Positions 26,268 through 34,008 of a stretch of DNA of 64,000 nucleotides are shown in pieces (position 1 is the stretch's first letter; every line of letters starts with the position of its first letter). The stretch is from the NCBI RefSeq assembly GCF_029210385.1, contig NZ_JARGDQ010000006.1, positions 1 to 64,000 of the forward strand, written 5' to 3'. This DNA is from Desulfurivibrio dismutans (GTDB taxonomy: Bacteria; Desulfobacterota; Desulfobulbia; Desulfobulbales; Desulfurivibrionaceae). The notes below the pieces were generated by a model. It saw nothing but the letters and a program-made list of their open reading frames with translations, was not told where the DNA came from and did not search any database. The position numbers were made by a program, and so were the translations under genes.

Positions 26268-26805
26268 TGATTCCCTCCGCATAGTCCAAGTTCATGGTGA
26301 AAAATTCTTTAGGGCCTACAAAATGAATACTCATCATGCCGGCGCCGGTTGTAACTTCGATGGTTCGGAAAGTCGCACCTTTATGACGGGTTATGGACTT
26401 TGCTTCATTGATCACCACCGGGGGAGTGATCGAAATGGTTTTCCCATTTACTTCATGGCCGGCAATGGCGTTGCCTGCAACGATGTTAATCATTTCCGCC
26501 ACCGCTTCCCCCCGCATCTCATCTCTTTCGTCGTCGGCAATTTCCAGCCCTTCGGCGCTGGCGGTTAGAATCTGTTCGGCCAACCCGTGATCGAAGCTGA
26601 AAGCCACCAGCAATCGAATTTCTGCGTCCAGAGCCAAGATTGAGGTCAGCTCCCGTAACTGCATCCGCACCACATCGTCACCAGCTTGATGTGCCTTGCT
26701 TACCGGGATTGCCAGCTCCTCTTTCATGTACTCGATGGTCCGTTTGCCGATGGCCTGCATCAGGCGGCGCACCCGGCCGCTGTCCAGCTTGTCATTGCTC
26801 ATCAC
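26260..26805 (-). CDS. CheX-like chemotaxis phosphatase domain protein
   Basis: 181 residues. The C-terminal 150 residues match the CheX/CheC-type fold, with the helix DEMRGEAVAEMINIVAGNAIAGHEVNGKTISITPPVVI. In CheX the corresponding helix carries an Exx(N) pair that dephosphorylates CheY; here E and N occur in EMINIVAGN. A 40-residue N-terminal extension precedes it. It overlaps both the kinase gene (14 bases) and the CheY-like gene (8 bases), so the three are translationally coupled. It probably shuts the CheY signal off. Confidence 0.82.
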   Translation of the reverse strand: MMSNDKLDSGRVRRLMQAIGKRTIEYMKEELAIPVSKAHQAGDDVVRMQLRELTSILALDAEIRLLVAFSFDHGLAEQILTASAEGLEIADDERDEMRGEAVAEMINIVAGNAIAGHEVNGKTISITPPVVINEAKSITRHKGATFRTIEVTTGAGMMSIHFVGPKEFFTMNLDYAEGINE

Positions 26806-29128
26806 TTTCCTCCGGTGTGATGTTGGTCGGTTTTTTCTCCAGATAAGGCAACCGGAAGCGGAAAGTGGTGCCCTGCCCGGGAGTTGATTCCACCTCTATT
26901 CGACCACCAAGCTTTTCCGTTTCCGCCTTCACCGCCGCCAGCCCTACACCACGGCCGGATAACTCGTTGGCCTGGTCCTTGGTGGAGAATTCGTCGTCGA
27001 AGATCAGCAGGTAGAGTTCTTCAGGCCGGGCGGCGGCGGCCTGGTCAGCGCTCAGTCGACCGAGGTCCACCGCTTTGAGACGAATGGCCTCGGCGTCCAG
27101 GCCGCGGCCGTCATCGGCGATTTCCAGGATAATGCCGTCGTCGCCTTCTCGAACCAGGCAGGTGAGATGTCCTGTCTCGTCCTTGTCCTGTTCCCAGCGC
27201 TCTTCCGGCGTTTCAATGCCGTGGTCCACTGCGTTGCGGAAAAGGTGGACCAGAGACTTGCTGAAAGATGCGTAAACTTCAGGTGCCACCTGCAGACCAT
27301 GGTCATCAATCTCGATAGGGGCCAGCTCTTTTTCCAAGCGTTCGGCAAGCCTCTGGGCCGCTTTGGTATAGCCGGCCAGCAGGTTACGAAATGGAAGATA
27401 GCGCAGCCGTTTAAGCCGCAGCAGCATGGTTCTGGTTTCATCGCTGTTCAGGTTCGGACCATGGCCGTGCAGCAGACGTTCGGCCAGTTTTTCCAGCATC
27501 TCCACTTCCTCGGAGGCCAATGAGAGCTGGCCGCGGCGGGCGAAAAATGCCTCTCCCAAGGTTTCACGCAGGATAACCAGATCCTGCTCCAGGGCCGCAG
27601 TGGCCTGTTGCATTTTGTTTTGCAACTCTTCGGGGGCGGGCTGTTGCTCGGCGGTTTCTTTATATTGCCGCAGTTCTGATTCGAACTGGTGCAGGCTTTG
27701 AGGCAGGTGAATAAATTCCAGTTGGCCGAAAAGTCCTTTGAAAGTGTGGACCTGGCGATAGATCTCGCTTAAGGCCGATTCCCGGTCGGTTGCCGCATTG
27801 TGCAGGAGCCTGGGTAGTTCTTGTTGTTCGAAGTGATGGTAGTCGTCAAGAACCTCGAAAAGCTCCGCCGATTCTGTAGCGGCACTGACAATCAGCCGTA
27901 GCCGGGTCTGTTCCTCGGCGATCTGGGACTCCAGTCGCAATTTTTCGGTGATATCGGTGATGATCAGCATCATTAGCCCCTCACCGATGACCCGGTAGGC
28001 GATTTCCAGGTTACGGCCGTTCAACTGGAACGTGGCGGGCAGCAAGGAGAGCAGGGTGTCGCGCTTGAACTCATCAGGGGTTTCTAGAATCCGCCGGATA
28101 TTGCTGCTGAAGCGGGTCGCTTCCGCCTCGTTATCGGGATAAAAAAGCTCGGTGATGGTTTTGCCGGTCAGGTCGGAGCCCATCAGGGTCTCACATTCTC
28201 GGCTGTATTCGGGGTCCACCCGCAGGTCGGGGCTGAAAGAGAGAAATCCCTGGCCAGAGTTGTTCAGCAGTCCGCCCAGGCGGTCGCTCTTCTCCGTCAG
28301 TTGTTGCCGAGTGATAAGGATCTGACGGTACATGGTGGCCACCAGGAAGGTCACCGCCAGCACCACGGCAGCGTTGATCAGCAGAAAGTAGATGAGCCTG
28401 CGGGTGTTTTCGTGGGCCTGGATCAGAAATGCATTTTTATCCATACTGACCCCCAATACTCCGGCCAACTCGCCGATTCGCCAGTTGGTGTGGCAGACCA
28501 GACACTGGCTGTCCACCGGGATTTGTTCATAAAAGTGAGCGGTGCGGTTGCCCAATGATTCAGCTCTGCCCTGGTCGTCGAAATGCAGACCTTCATCGAG
28601 CAGAAAATGGCAGTCAGCGCAAGGCGTTCCAGCCACCTGGGCCCGGTGTTGTCGGCCACGTGGCGAGTCAATGCGATCCACCAGATTCCAATCATCCCGC
28701 AGGAACATTCCTCTGGTTTGCCGGTAGAGCTCCTCGTTGGGGTTGATGAAATTGCCCTGGTCATCGTGGATAAAGGGGATGCCAACGGTAACCGTACCGG
28801 AGCGGTAGTTCATCAGGCCGTCGCGGTCGTAAAGGGTGGTGTCGACAACACCTTCCAGTTGGGCGATGTTGTCCATAACCAGGGCAAAGGATTTACGCTG
28901 ACCTTTCTCGATGGAATCCCTGGTTTGGGTAATGTAGTTGGTAAGTACCCCGTAACCCTGGTCCCGGATCATCGCCTCGGAGGTCTGAAGTTGGTAATGA
29001 TGGAAAAGCACCACCGCCGGCAGGGAGATAAGCAGCAGGCAGAAAAAAACGGTGCCCAGGAAACGGCAGCGCACTCGTTCCGGGTTGCTGATTCTGAACC
29101 ATTGCCGCCATGCCTGTCCAGGATTCAC
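26792..29128 (-). CDS. CheA-like hybrid kinase with two-heme periplasmic sensor domain
   Basis: 778 residues. TM1 about 23-43; periplasmic DUF3365-like region with two c-type heme motifs, CADCH (170-174) and CLVCH (209-213); TM2 about 245-266; a PAS-like domain (about 280-395); an HPt domain with phosphorylatable His461 (VHTFKGLFGQLEF); and a CheA-type ATPase with N box HLFRNAVDHGIE, DDGRGLD, FSTKD and GRGVGL. It ends right after the ATPase, without the CheW-like domain CheA uses to join receptor arrays. The start overlaps the hydrogenase small-subunit stop (ATGA). A periplasmic heme domain coupled to a hydrogenase suggests sensing of H2-derived electrons; that is inference. Confidence 0.85.
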   Translation of the reverse strand: MNPGQAWRQWFRISNPERVRCRFLGTVFFCLLLISLPAVVLFHHYQLQTSEAMIRDQGYGVLTNYITQTRDSIEKGQRKSFALVMDNIAQLEGVVDTTLYDRDGLMNYRSGTVTVGIPFIHDDQGNFINPNEELYRQTRGMFLRDDWNLVDRIDSPRGRQHRAQVAGTPCADCHFLLDEGLHFDDQGRAESLGNRTAHFYEQIPVDSQCLVCHTNWRIGELAGVLGVSMDKNAFLIQAHENTRRLIYFLLINAAVVLAVTFLVATMYRQILITRQQLTEKSDRLGGLLNNSGQGFLSFSPDLRVDPEYSRECETLMGSDLTGKTITELFYPDNEAEATRFSSNIRRILETPDEFKRDTLLSLLPATFQLNGRNLEIAYRVIGEGLMMLIITDITEKLRLESQIAEEQTRLRLIVSAATESAELFEVLDDYHHFEQQELPRLLHNAATDRESALSEIYRQVHTFKGLFGQLEFIHLPQSLHQFESELRQYKETAEQQPAPEELQNKMQQATAALEQDLVILRETLGEAFFARRGQLSLASEEVEMLEKLAERLLHGHGPNLNSDETRTMLLRLKRLRYLPFRNLLAGYTKAAQRLAERLEKELAPIEIDDHGLQVAPEVYASFSKSLVHLFRNAVDHGIETPEERWEQDKDETGHLTCLVREGDDGIILEIADDGRGLDAEAIRLKAVDLGRLSADQAAAARPEELYLLIFDDEFSTKDQANELSGRGVGLAAVKAETEKLGGRIEVESTPGQGTTFRFRLPYLEKKPTNITPEESDEQ

Positions 29129-30105
29129 TCACCGTCTCCCTGGGCCTTTCGGTTAAAAGTAATAGTTTCTCCCTGTAGCAGGCCTTCTCGCACCCGAGGA
29201 TCATCGTAAAGATGGTATATTACCGGCCGCGGAAAAAGCTCGCTGGCGCAGCCAATACAAGGATGGCCGGCTCGGAGACAGTAGTTGCTGTTGCCATTGT
29301 AACCGGTACTGGGGCAGTCATTGTAGGTGACCGGTCCCTGGCAACCTAACTCAAGCAGACAGCCGTCTTCCCAGATGTGGCGGGCAAAGTTCTGTTCTTG
29401 GAAAAATGCGTAACGAGGACAGCGTTGGTGGATGGTGTAACTGAAAAAACGGCTGGGGCGCCGGCGGCCGTCCGTTTCCGGTAAATTCTGGTGACGCATA
29501 AAGTGCAGCAGAGTGTAAACCAGGTGCTCTGGTTTCATGGGGCAGGCGGGCAGGTTGATCAACGGGGTCTTGATCCCTTCTTTGGCAAGATGTTCGGCCA
29601 GGGAAATAACTCCGGTGAGGGTGCCGGGCATGGCTGCCACCCCGCCGGAGACGGCACAGGTGCCGGCGGCCAAACAGGCGCTGGCTCCCGCCGCCAGTCT
29701 GCTGACCCATTTACCGAGGGGTTGATGGTCAAGCATACAGGCATGGGGCATAGCGGCCGGGATCCCGCCTTCAAGGACAAGAATATAAGGTTCATCACCA
29801 TCGGCCAAGGCCGAAAGCAATTCTCCCACCTGATCACCGGTGGCCTGTGCCAGGTTGGGGTGGTAAAGCAAGCGACTGAACTGAGTCAACAGGTCCAGCA
29901 CGGTTATCTGTTCGATATTGAGCAGAGAGATGGAACATCCCGAACAGGAGGCCCCTTGCAGCCAGACCAGATTGGGACGCTGCCTGGGCCGCTCACCACT
30001 TTCGGCGGCCAGCAACTCATCAAAGGAGAGCAGTGGCGCCGCCCCGGCGGCCACCACCACCCGATAAATTTTTTTAAGGAACTCCCGGCGACTGAATGGA
30101 ATCAT
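29125..30105 (-). CDS. [NiFe] hydrogenase small subunit, Tat-exported
   Basis: 326 residues. A twin-arginine signal, SRREFLKK (5-12), leads a hydrophobic stretch, so the enzyme should be periplasmic. Proximal cluster ligands are Cys54, Cys57, Cys150 and Cys188; distal ligands are His226, Cys229, Cys249 and Cys255; the medial cluster has Cys264, Cys283 and Cys286. An additional Cys276 (NYCLRAGHPC) stands where Desulfovibrio-type enzymes have Pro, so the medial cluster may be [4Fe-4S] rather than [3Fe-4S]. No C-terminal membrane anchor follows. It lies 9 bases after the large-subunit gene, the reverse of the usual order, and overlaps the kinase gene. Confidence 0.92.
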   Translation of the reverse strand: MIPFSRREFLKKIYRVVVAAGAAPLLSFDELLAAESGERPRQRPNLVWLQGASCSGCSISLLNIEQITVLDLLTQFSRLLYHPNLAQATGDQVGELLSALADGDEPYILVLEGGIPAAMPHACMLDHQPLGKWVSRLAAGASACLAAGTCAVSGGVAAMPGTLTGVISLAEHLAKEGIKTPLINLPACPMKPEHLVYTLLHFMRHQNLPETDGRRRPSRFFSYTIHQRCPRYAFFQEQNFARHIWEDGCLLELGCQGPVTYNDCPSTGYNGNSNYCLRAGHPCIGCASELFPRPVIYHLYDDPRVREGLLQGETITFNRKAQGDGE

Positions 30106-30114
30106 AAAAATTAC

Positions 30115-31682
30115 CTAGTGCACGGAACAGGCTATACAAGGATCCGCCGAGCGGGCAATCCGCGCCGCCTCCAGCGGTTGTTCCGGGTTGCTGATCCTGG
30201 TGCCCAGCAGCATCTTTTCCACCGCCCCGGGCTTGCCTTCGGCGTCTTTGGGGCCGAAGTTCCAAGTGGACGGCACCACCAATTCATAATTTTTGATCAG
30301 GCCGGCCTCGTCGGTTTCCAACCAGTGTCCCAAGGCGCCTCGGGAGGCCTCGGTTATGCCCACACCCCGGGCATTGCGCGGCACTTCCCGTTCTTCAAAC
30401 CCCAGTACACCGTCTTCAACCATTTCAACCTGCTCTTTAAGCCGGCCGATGATCAGTGCCGCCGAGAGGTAACGGCTGAGGTGGCGACCCATAACCGAGT
30501 TGTAATCGGCCAGGGTTATTCCAAGCTCTCGGTTGGTGTGACCCACCAGTTCCCGCAGAACTTGGTTGCCGCCCTGATGGTAGGAGTTGACGATGCGGGC
30601 TGCAGCCCCAACTTCCATTACCTCCCCGTGATAACGGGGGGCTCGACTCCAGCTGTATTTGCCGCCTTTTTGCTGTTCTTCTCGCTGAAATTCCTGCCAG
30701 TTAAGGGGGGTAAGGCGCTTGGTGCCCAGGGGCGGCAGGGCAGCGCCGGATTCCTGGCGATAAAAGGCATAGGTGTGATCTTCGCTGATGGCTCCAAGAT
30801 CCAGAGGTTGGTGTTCACCGTTCAGCAGGGCGCCGCCGGTAAAGAGATGATTGTCGCCGTCGGCTTCGGGCATAAAGGGGAAGGAGAGTAGGTTGCCGTA
30901 TCCCCGGCCTTCCTGGAAATAGTGAGGAAAAGCCCGACAAACGCTGAAAATGTCTTCACGGTAAGGCCCCAGTACAAAAGCTTCCGCCCGGCGCAGCAGG
31001 GTGCGATATTGGGCCAGCATCCCCAGGGTGGGACGGGTGGTGACCCCGCCGGCTTCAATGGCCACCGGGTGCGGCGCTTTGCCGCCGAAAATGGCCACCA
31101 TTTTTTGTAATTCGGCCAGGAGGGTGAAGTTGGAAAAATAATTGCGGACCAGCAGCAGGCTGTCGGCATCACCCTGCATTTGATCATCATTACGGTAGCG
31201 GGGCAGGAAGGGGGCGCCGGGGAAAATACGGGAAGAACCGAGCTCCTCCCGCACCCATTGGCGAACTGTGCCAAGTACGGGATCGGTGCCTTTATAGGCC
31301 AGCACCGCCTCAATGTCTATAAAGTCCAAGGCACTAAGTTGGTAGAAGTGCAGCAGAGAGTCATGTACCAGGTAGGCGCCGGTGATGAGATTACGCAGCA
31401 ACTGGCCGTTGGTGTTGGGGCGGATGCCCATGGCGTCTTCCAGGGCCAGGGCGGCGGCTTCGGCATGAGAGTACGGGCAGACCCCGCAGACCCGCTGGGT
31501 TACCTGTTGGGCCACTCGGGCGTCGTACCCGATCAGGGCCTTCTCCAGGCCACGGAAGAGCAGGCCGGCAACTTGGGCTTGAGTGATTATCCCATCTTCC
31601 ACCCGGGTTTCGATTTTAAGATGTCCTTCCACCCGGCTGAGAGGGTCTATGACAATTCTGGTACTTGTACCTTTTTATTCAT
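30115..31682 (-). CDS. [NiFe] hydrogenase large subunit, no C-terminal extension, apparent N-terminal frameshift
   Basis: The reading frame from 31632 down is intact and encodes RVCGVCPYSH and the terminal DPCIACSVH, the four Cys ligands of the NiFe site. The stop directly follows the final His, so there is no peptide for a maturation protease to remove, as in H2-sensing regulatory hydrogenases. Upstream in the same frame the conserved TRIVIDPLSRVEGH is present, but a stop lies 7-8 codons earlier and no usual start codon precedes it. The nearest ATG (31682) is one frame off; adding one A to the A5 tract at 31676-31672, or a -1 slip on AAA-AAG there, joins MNKK to GTSTRIVIDP. A GTG at 31632 would drop part of the conserved motif. 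Expected length about 522 residues. Confidence 0.88.
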
Positions 31683-31692
31683 GATAGTTAAG

Positions 31693-31721
31693 GGTTTAAC
31701 CAAAACTTGATGTTCTGTCAA
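31693..31721 (-). promoter_or_regulatory. Possible promoter of the hydrogenase-kinase operon
   Basis: Minus strand: perfect -35 TTGACA (31721-31716), 17-base spacer, weak -10 TAAACC (31698-31693). It would put the transcript start within a few bases of the ATG at 31682, nearly leaderless, consistent with the absence of a clear ribosome site there. The surrounding 150 bases are AT-rich, with an imperfect inverted repeat around TTGTT-AATTC-AACAA near 31740. Confidence 0.35.
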
Positions 31722-31839
31722 TAAAATCATTTTTTGTTGTTGAATTAACAAAGAGAGGGGGTCAAATATTTGTTGTTTCGCAAAAAATGTGAACATTAGT
31801 TGTTGGTGCAGTGCGAGGAAGCAATACTTGCAGGTAAGC

Positions 31840-33276
31840 TTACCCCCGGTAACCGAAAAAGATTTTCAGTATTTTGCGGACCTTGGGGGAGAAGATTTTG
31901 GGGGCCAGCAGCGAGCCCGCCACCTTTTTGTTGATCTCGCTCAGGGTGGGGTAGGGATGGATGGCGGCGGCGATTTTGGCCAGGCCCACCTTGCCGTTCA
32001 TGATCGCCACCCACTGGCTTAGGATGTCGCCGGCGCCGGGGCCGACAATTCGCACCCCCAGGGGGCGGTCCCGTGGCCCCAGCAGCAGCTTGAGCCGGCC
32101 ACCGGTTTCGCCCTCGGCCTGGGCCCGGTCGTTGGCGGTGAATTCTTCGCTCAGCACCCGGTAGCTCAGGCCGGCGGCGGTGGCACTTTTTTCGTTGTGG
32201 CCCAGCCCGGCCAGCTCCGGCCGGGTGTAGGTGCAGTGGGGCACCCAGGTGTAGTCGGCCTTGCGCGGCAGCCGGAAAACGGCGTTGCTCAGGGCGATGC
32301 CGCCCTCATATCCGGCCACGTGGGTGAACTGGTAGCCGCCGATGACATCGCCGGCGGCGAAAAGATGCTTATGGCCGGCCCGCAGCCGCCGGTCCACCTT
32401 GATGCCCCGGCGGTCAAAGGGCACGGCGATTGCCTCCAGGCCCAGATCGGCGGTGTTGGGGTTTCTGCCCAGGGCCACCAGCAGGGCTTCGGCGGCAATG
32501 GTCCGTTCCCGGCCCGCCGCATCCGCAATCACCACCTCTCGCCGATCACCGGCATCGGCCACCCGCCGCACCGCCGTGTTAAGCAGAAAATTGACCCCTT
32601 CCCGTTCCAGTTCCCGCTGGACCAGGGCCGCCAGGTCGGGATCCTCCCGGCTGAGGATCTGGTCGCTGCGCTGCACCACCGTCACTTTGCTGCCCAGGCG
32701 GGCAAAGGCCTGGGCCATCTCGACGGCGATGGGGCCGGCCCCCAGGATCAGCAGCGAGGCGGGCAGGTGGTCCAGGTAGAAAATTTCCCGGTTGGTCAAA
32801 TGCGGGGTCTTATCCAGGCCGGGGATGGCCGGGATTTGCGGCGAGGAGCCGGTGGCGATCACCCAGGCCCGGGCGCTGACGGTTTGGCCGTCGATCTCTA
32901 CCTCGTGTTGGTCGCGAAAGCGGGCCGGTCCGAAGCGAATTTCCGCCCCCAGCCGCGAAAAGCGTTCCACCGAGTCATGCTGCTGGATCACCGCGACCAC
33001 TTCCTTGATCCGGGCGGCCACGGCGGCAAAGTCCACCGGCGGCGGATCGACGGCCGGCAGCCCGAAGCGTGGCCCTTCCTTCATCTGCTGATAGACATGG
33101 GCCGACTTGAGCAGGGTCTTGCTGGGCACGCAGCCGTAATGCAGGCAATCCCCGCCCAGGGCCTTTTCTTTTTCCACCAGCAGGGTCTTGACCCCCAGTT
33201 GCGCCGCTCCCGAGGTCACGGTCAAGCCCGCCGCCCCGCCGCCGATAACACCGAGATCAAAGTCAAATTTGCTCAT
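31840..33276 (-). CDS. FAD-dependent pyridine nucleotide-disulfide oxidoreductase (mercuric reductase/Lpd-like)
   Basis: 478 residues. FAD-binding GGGAAGLT near the N-terminus, redox-active disulfide GGDCLHYGCVPSK (about residues 40-52), NAD-binding GAGPIAVEMAQAF, a second FAD segment (FAAGDVIGGYQFTHVAGYEG) and a C-terminal dimerisation domain (PELAGLGHNEKSA) with a His near HPYPTLSE. This is the dihydrolipoamide dehydrogenase/mercuric reductase family. There is no Cys pair at the C-terminus and no HMA domain, so Hg(II) reduction is not indicated. The ATG at 33276 has AAAGG upstream. The TVP38 partner just before it in the operon is a frequent companion of this subfamily; substrate unknown. 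Confidence 0.88.
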   Translation of the reverse strand: MSKFDFDLGVIGGGAAGLTVTSGAAQLGVKTLLVEKEKALGGDCLHYGCVPSKTLLKSAHVYQQMKEGPRFGLPAVDPPPVDFAAVAARIKEVVAVIQQHDSVERFSRLGAEIRFGPARFRDQHEVEIDGQTVSARAWVIATGSSPQIPAIPGLDKTPHLTNREIFYLDHLPASLLILGAGPIAVEMAQAFARLGSKVTVVQRSDQILSREDPDLAALVQRELEREGVNFLLNTAVRRVADAGDRREVVIADAAGRERTIAAEALLVALGRNPNTADLGLEAIAVPFDRRGIKVDRRLRAGHKHLFAAGDVIGGYQFTHVAGYEGGIALSNAVFRLPRKADYTWVPHCTYTRPELAGLGHNEKSATAAGLSYRVLSEEFTANDRAQAEGETGGRLKLLLGPRDRPLGVRIVGPGAGDILSQWVAIMNGKVGLAKIAAAIHPYPTLSEINKKVAGSLLAPKIFSPKVRKILKIFFGYRG

Positions 33277-33309
33277 TTTCAACACCTTTTGCCGGCAGGC
33301 CGGCTCCGA

Positions 33310-34008
33310 TCATTGCTGCTCTTCCACCGGTACCGCCTGTCGCAGCGCCTGGCGGGCCAGCCGAGTGACGTAAATGGTGACGGCCAGGGTGGCCAGCAGT
33401 CCCAGGCCCTGGAAGGCCAGTTCCCAGGGCCCGGTGGAGGGGGTTTCCGCCAGGGCCGCCCGGGCCACGTTACCGGCCAGTGAGCCGGTATAAACATAAA
33501 GCAGGGTGCCGGGCATCATGCCGATCCAGGAGGCCAGCACGTAATGGGGAAAGGGGATGCGAGTCAGGCCGTAGGCGTAGTTGATCAGGTTAAAGGGAAA
33601 AACGGGGCTCAGCCGGGTAAGAAAGACGATTTTCCAACCTTTTTGGGCCACGGCGGCATCAATGGCGGCAAATTTGTTGTTGCCCGCCACCTTGCGCTCA
33701 ATGGCCCCACGGGCCAGAAATCGCCCCAGCAGAAAGGCCAGGGCGGCGCCCATGGTGCTGCCCAAAGATACCGCCACAAAACCGCCGACCAGTCCGAAGA
33801 TGGCCCCGGCCCCAACGGTGAGAATAAACCCCGGCAGAAACAGCACGGTGAAAAAGGCGTACAGCAGGAAAAAAACCACGTAACCGCTAAAACCCAGGCC
33901 CTCCACCCACTGCATGGCCTCCACGGCCAGATCCCGGGCCGGCAGCAGGTACAAACTCACAGCAATAAGCACCAGCAGTAGGCCGGCAACGAGCAGACGA
34001 TTTTTCAT
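33310..34008 (-). CDS. TVP38/TMEM64 (VTT/DedA-like) membrane protein
   Basis: 232 residues, five to six TM helices. The VTT-domain signature is present: LPGFILTVGAGAIFGLVGGFVAVSLGSTMGAALAFLLGRFLARG, then FLTRLSPVFPFNLINYAYGLTRIPFPHYVLASWIGMMPGTLLYVYTGS. Such proteins are thought to move lipids or solutes. The ATG at 34008 has GGAGGG 9 bases upstream and overlaps the HD-GYP stop by 4 bases; longer in-frame sequence upstream belongs to that gene in another frame. Confidence 0.9.
   Translation of the reverse strand: MKNRLLVAGLLLVLIAVSLYLLPARDLAVEAMQWVEGLGFSGYVVFFLLYAFFTVLFLPGFILTVGAGAIFGLVGGFVAVSLGSTMGAALAFLLGRFLARGAIERKVAGNNKFAAIDAAVAQKGWKIVFLTRLSPVFPFNLINYAYGLTRIPFPHYVLASWIGMMPGTLLYVYTGSLAGNVARAALAETPSTGPWELAFQGLGLLATLAVTIYVTRLARQALRQAVPVEEQQ

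Noticed and set aside
29491-30891. Open frame of 466 codons antisense to the hydrogenase genes
   Set aside because: Both hydrogenase subunits on the minus strand carry all cofactor ligands; the antisense frame shows no domain.
31632-31634. GTG as the start of the hydrogenase large subunit
   Set aside because: It would cut through the conserved DPLSRVEGH motif that is encoded in the same frame just upstream, and no ribosome site precedes it.
31840-33276. Mercuric reductase MerA
   Set aside because: The C-terminal Cys pair and other mer genes are absent; only the general disulfide oxidoreductase family is supported.
32197-33483. Open frame of 428 codons antisense to the FAD oxidoreductase
   Set aside because: Typical high-GC mirror frame without motifs.
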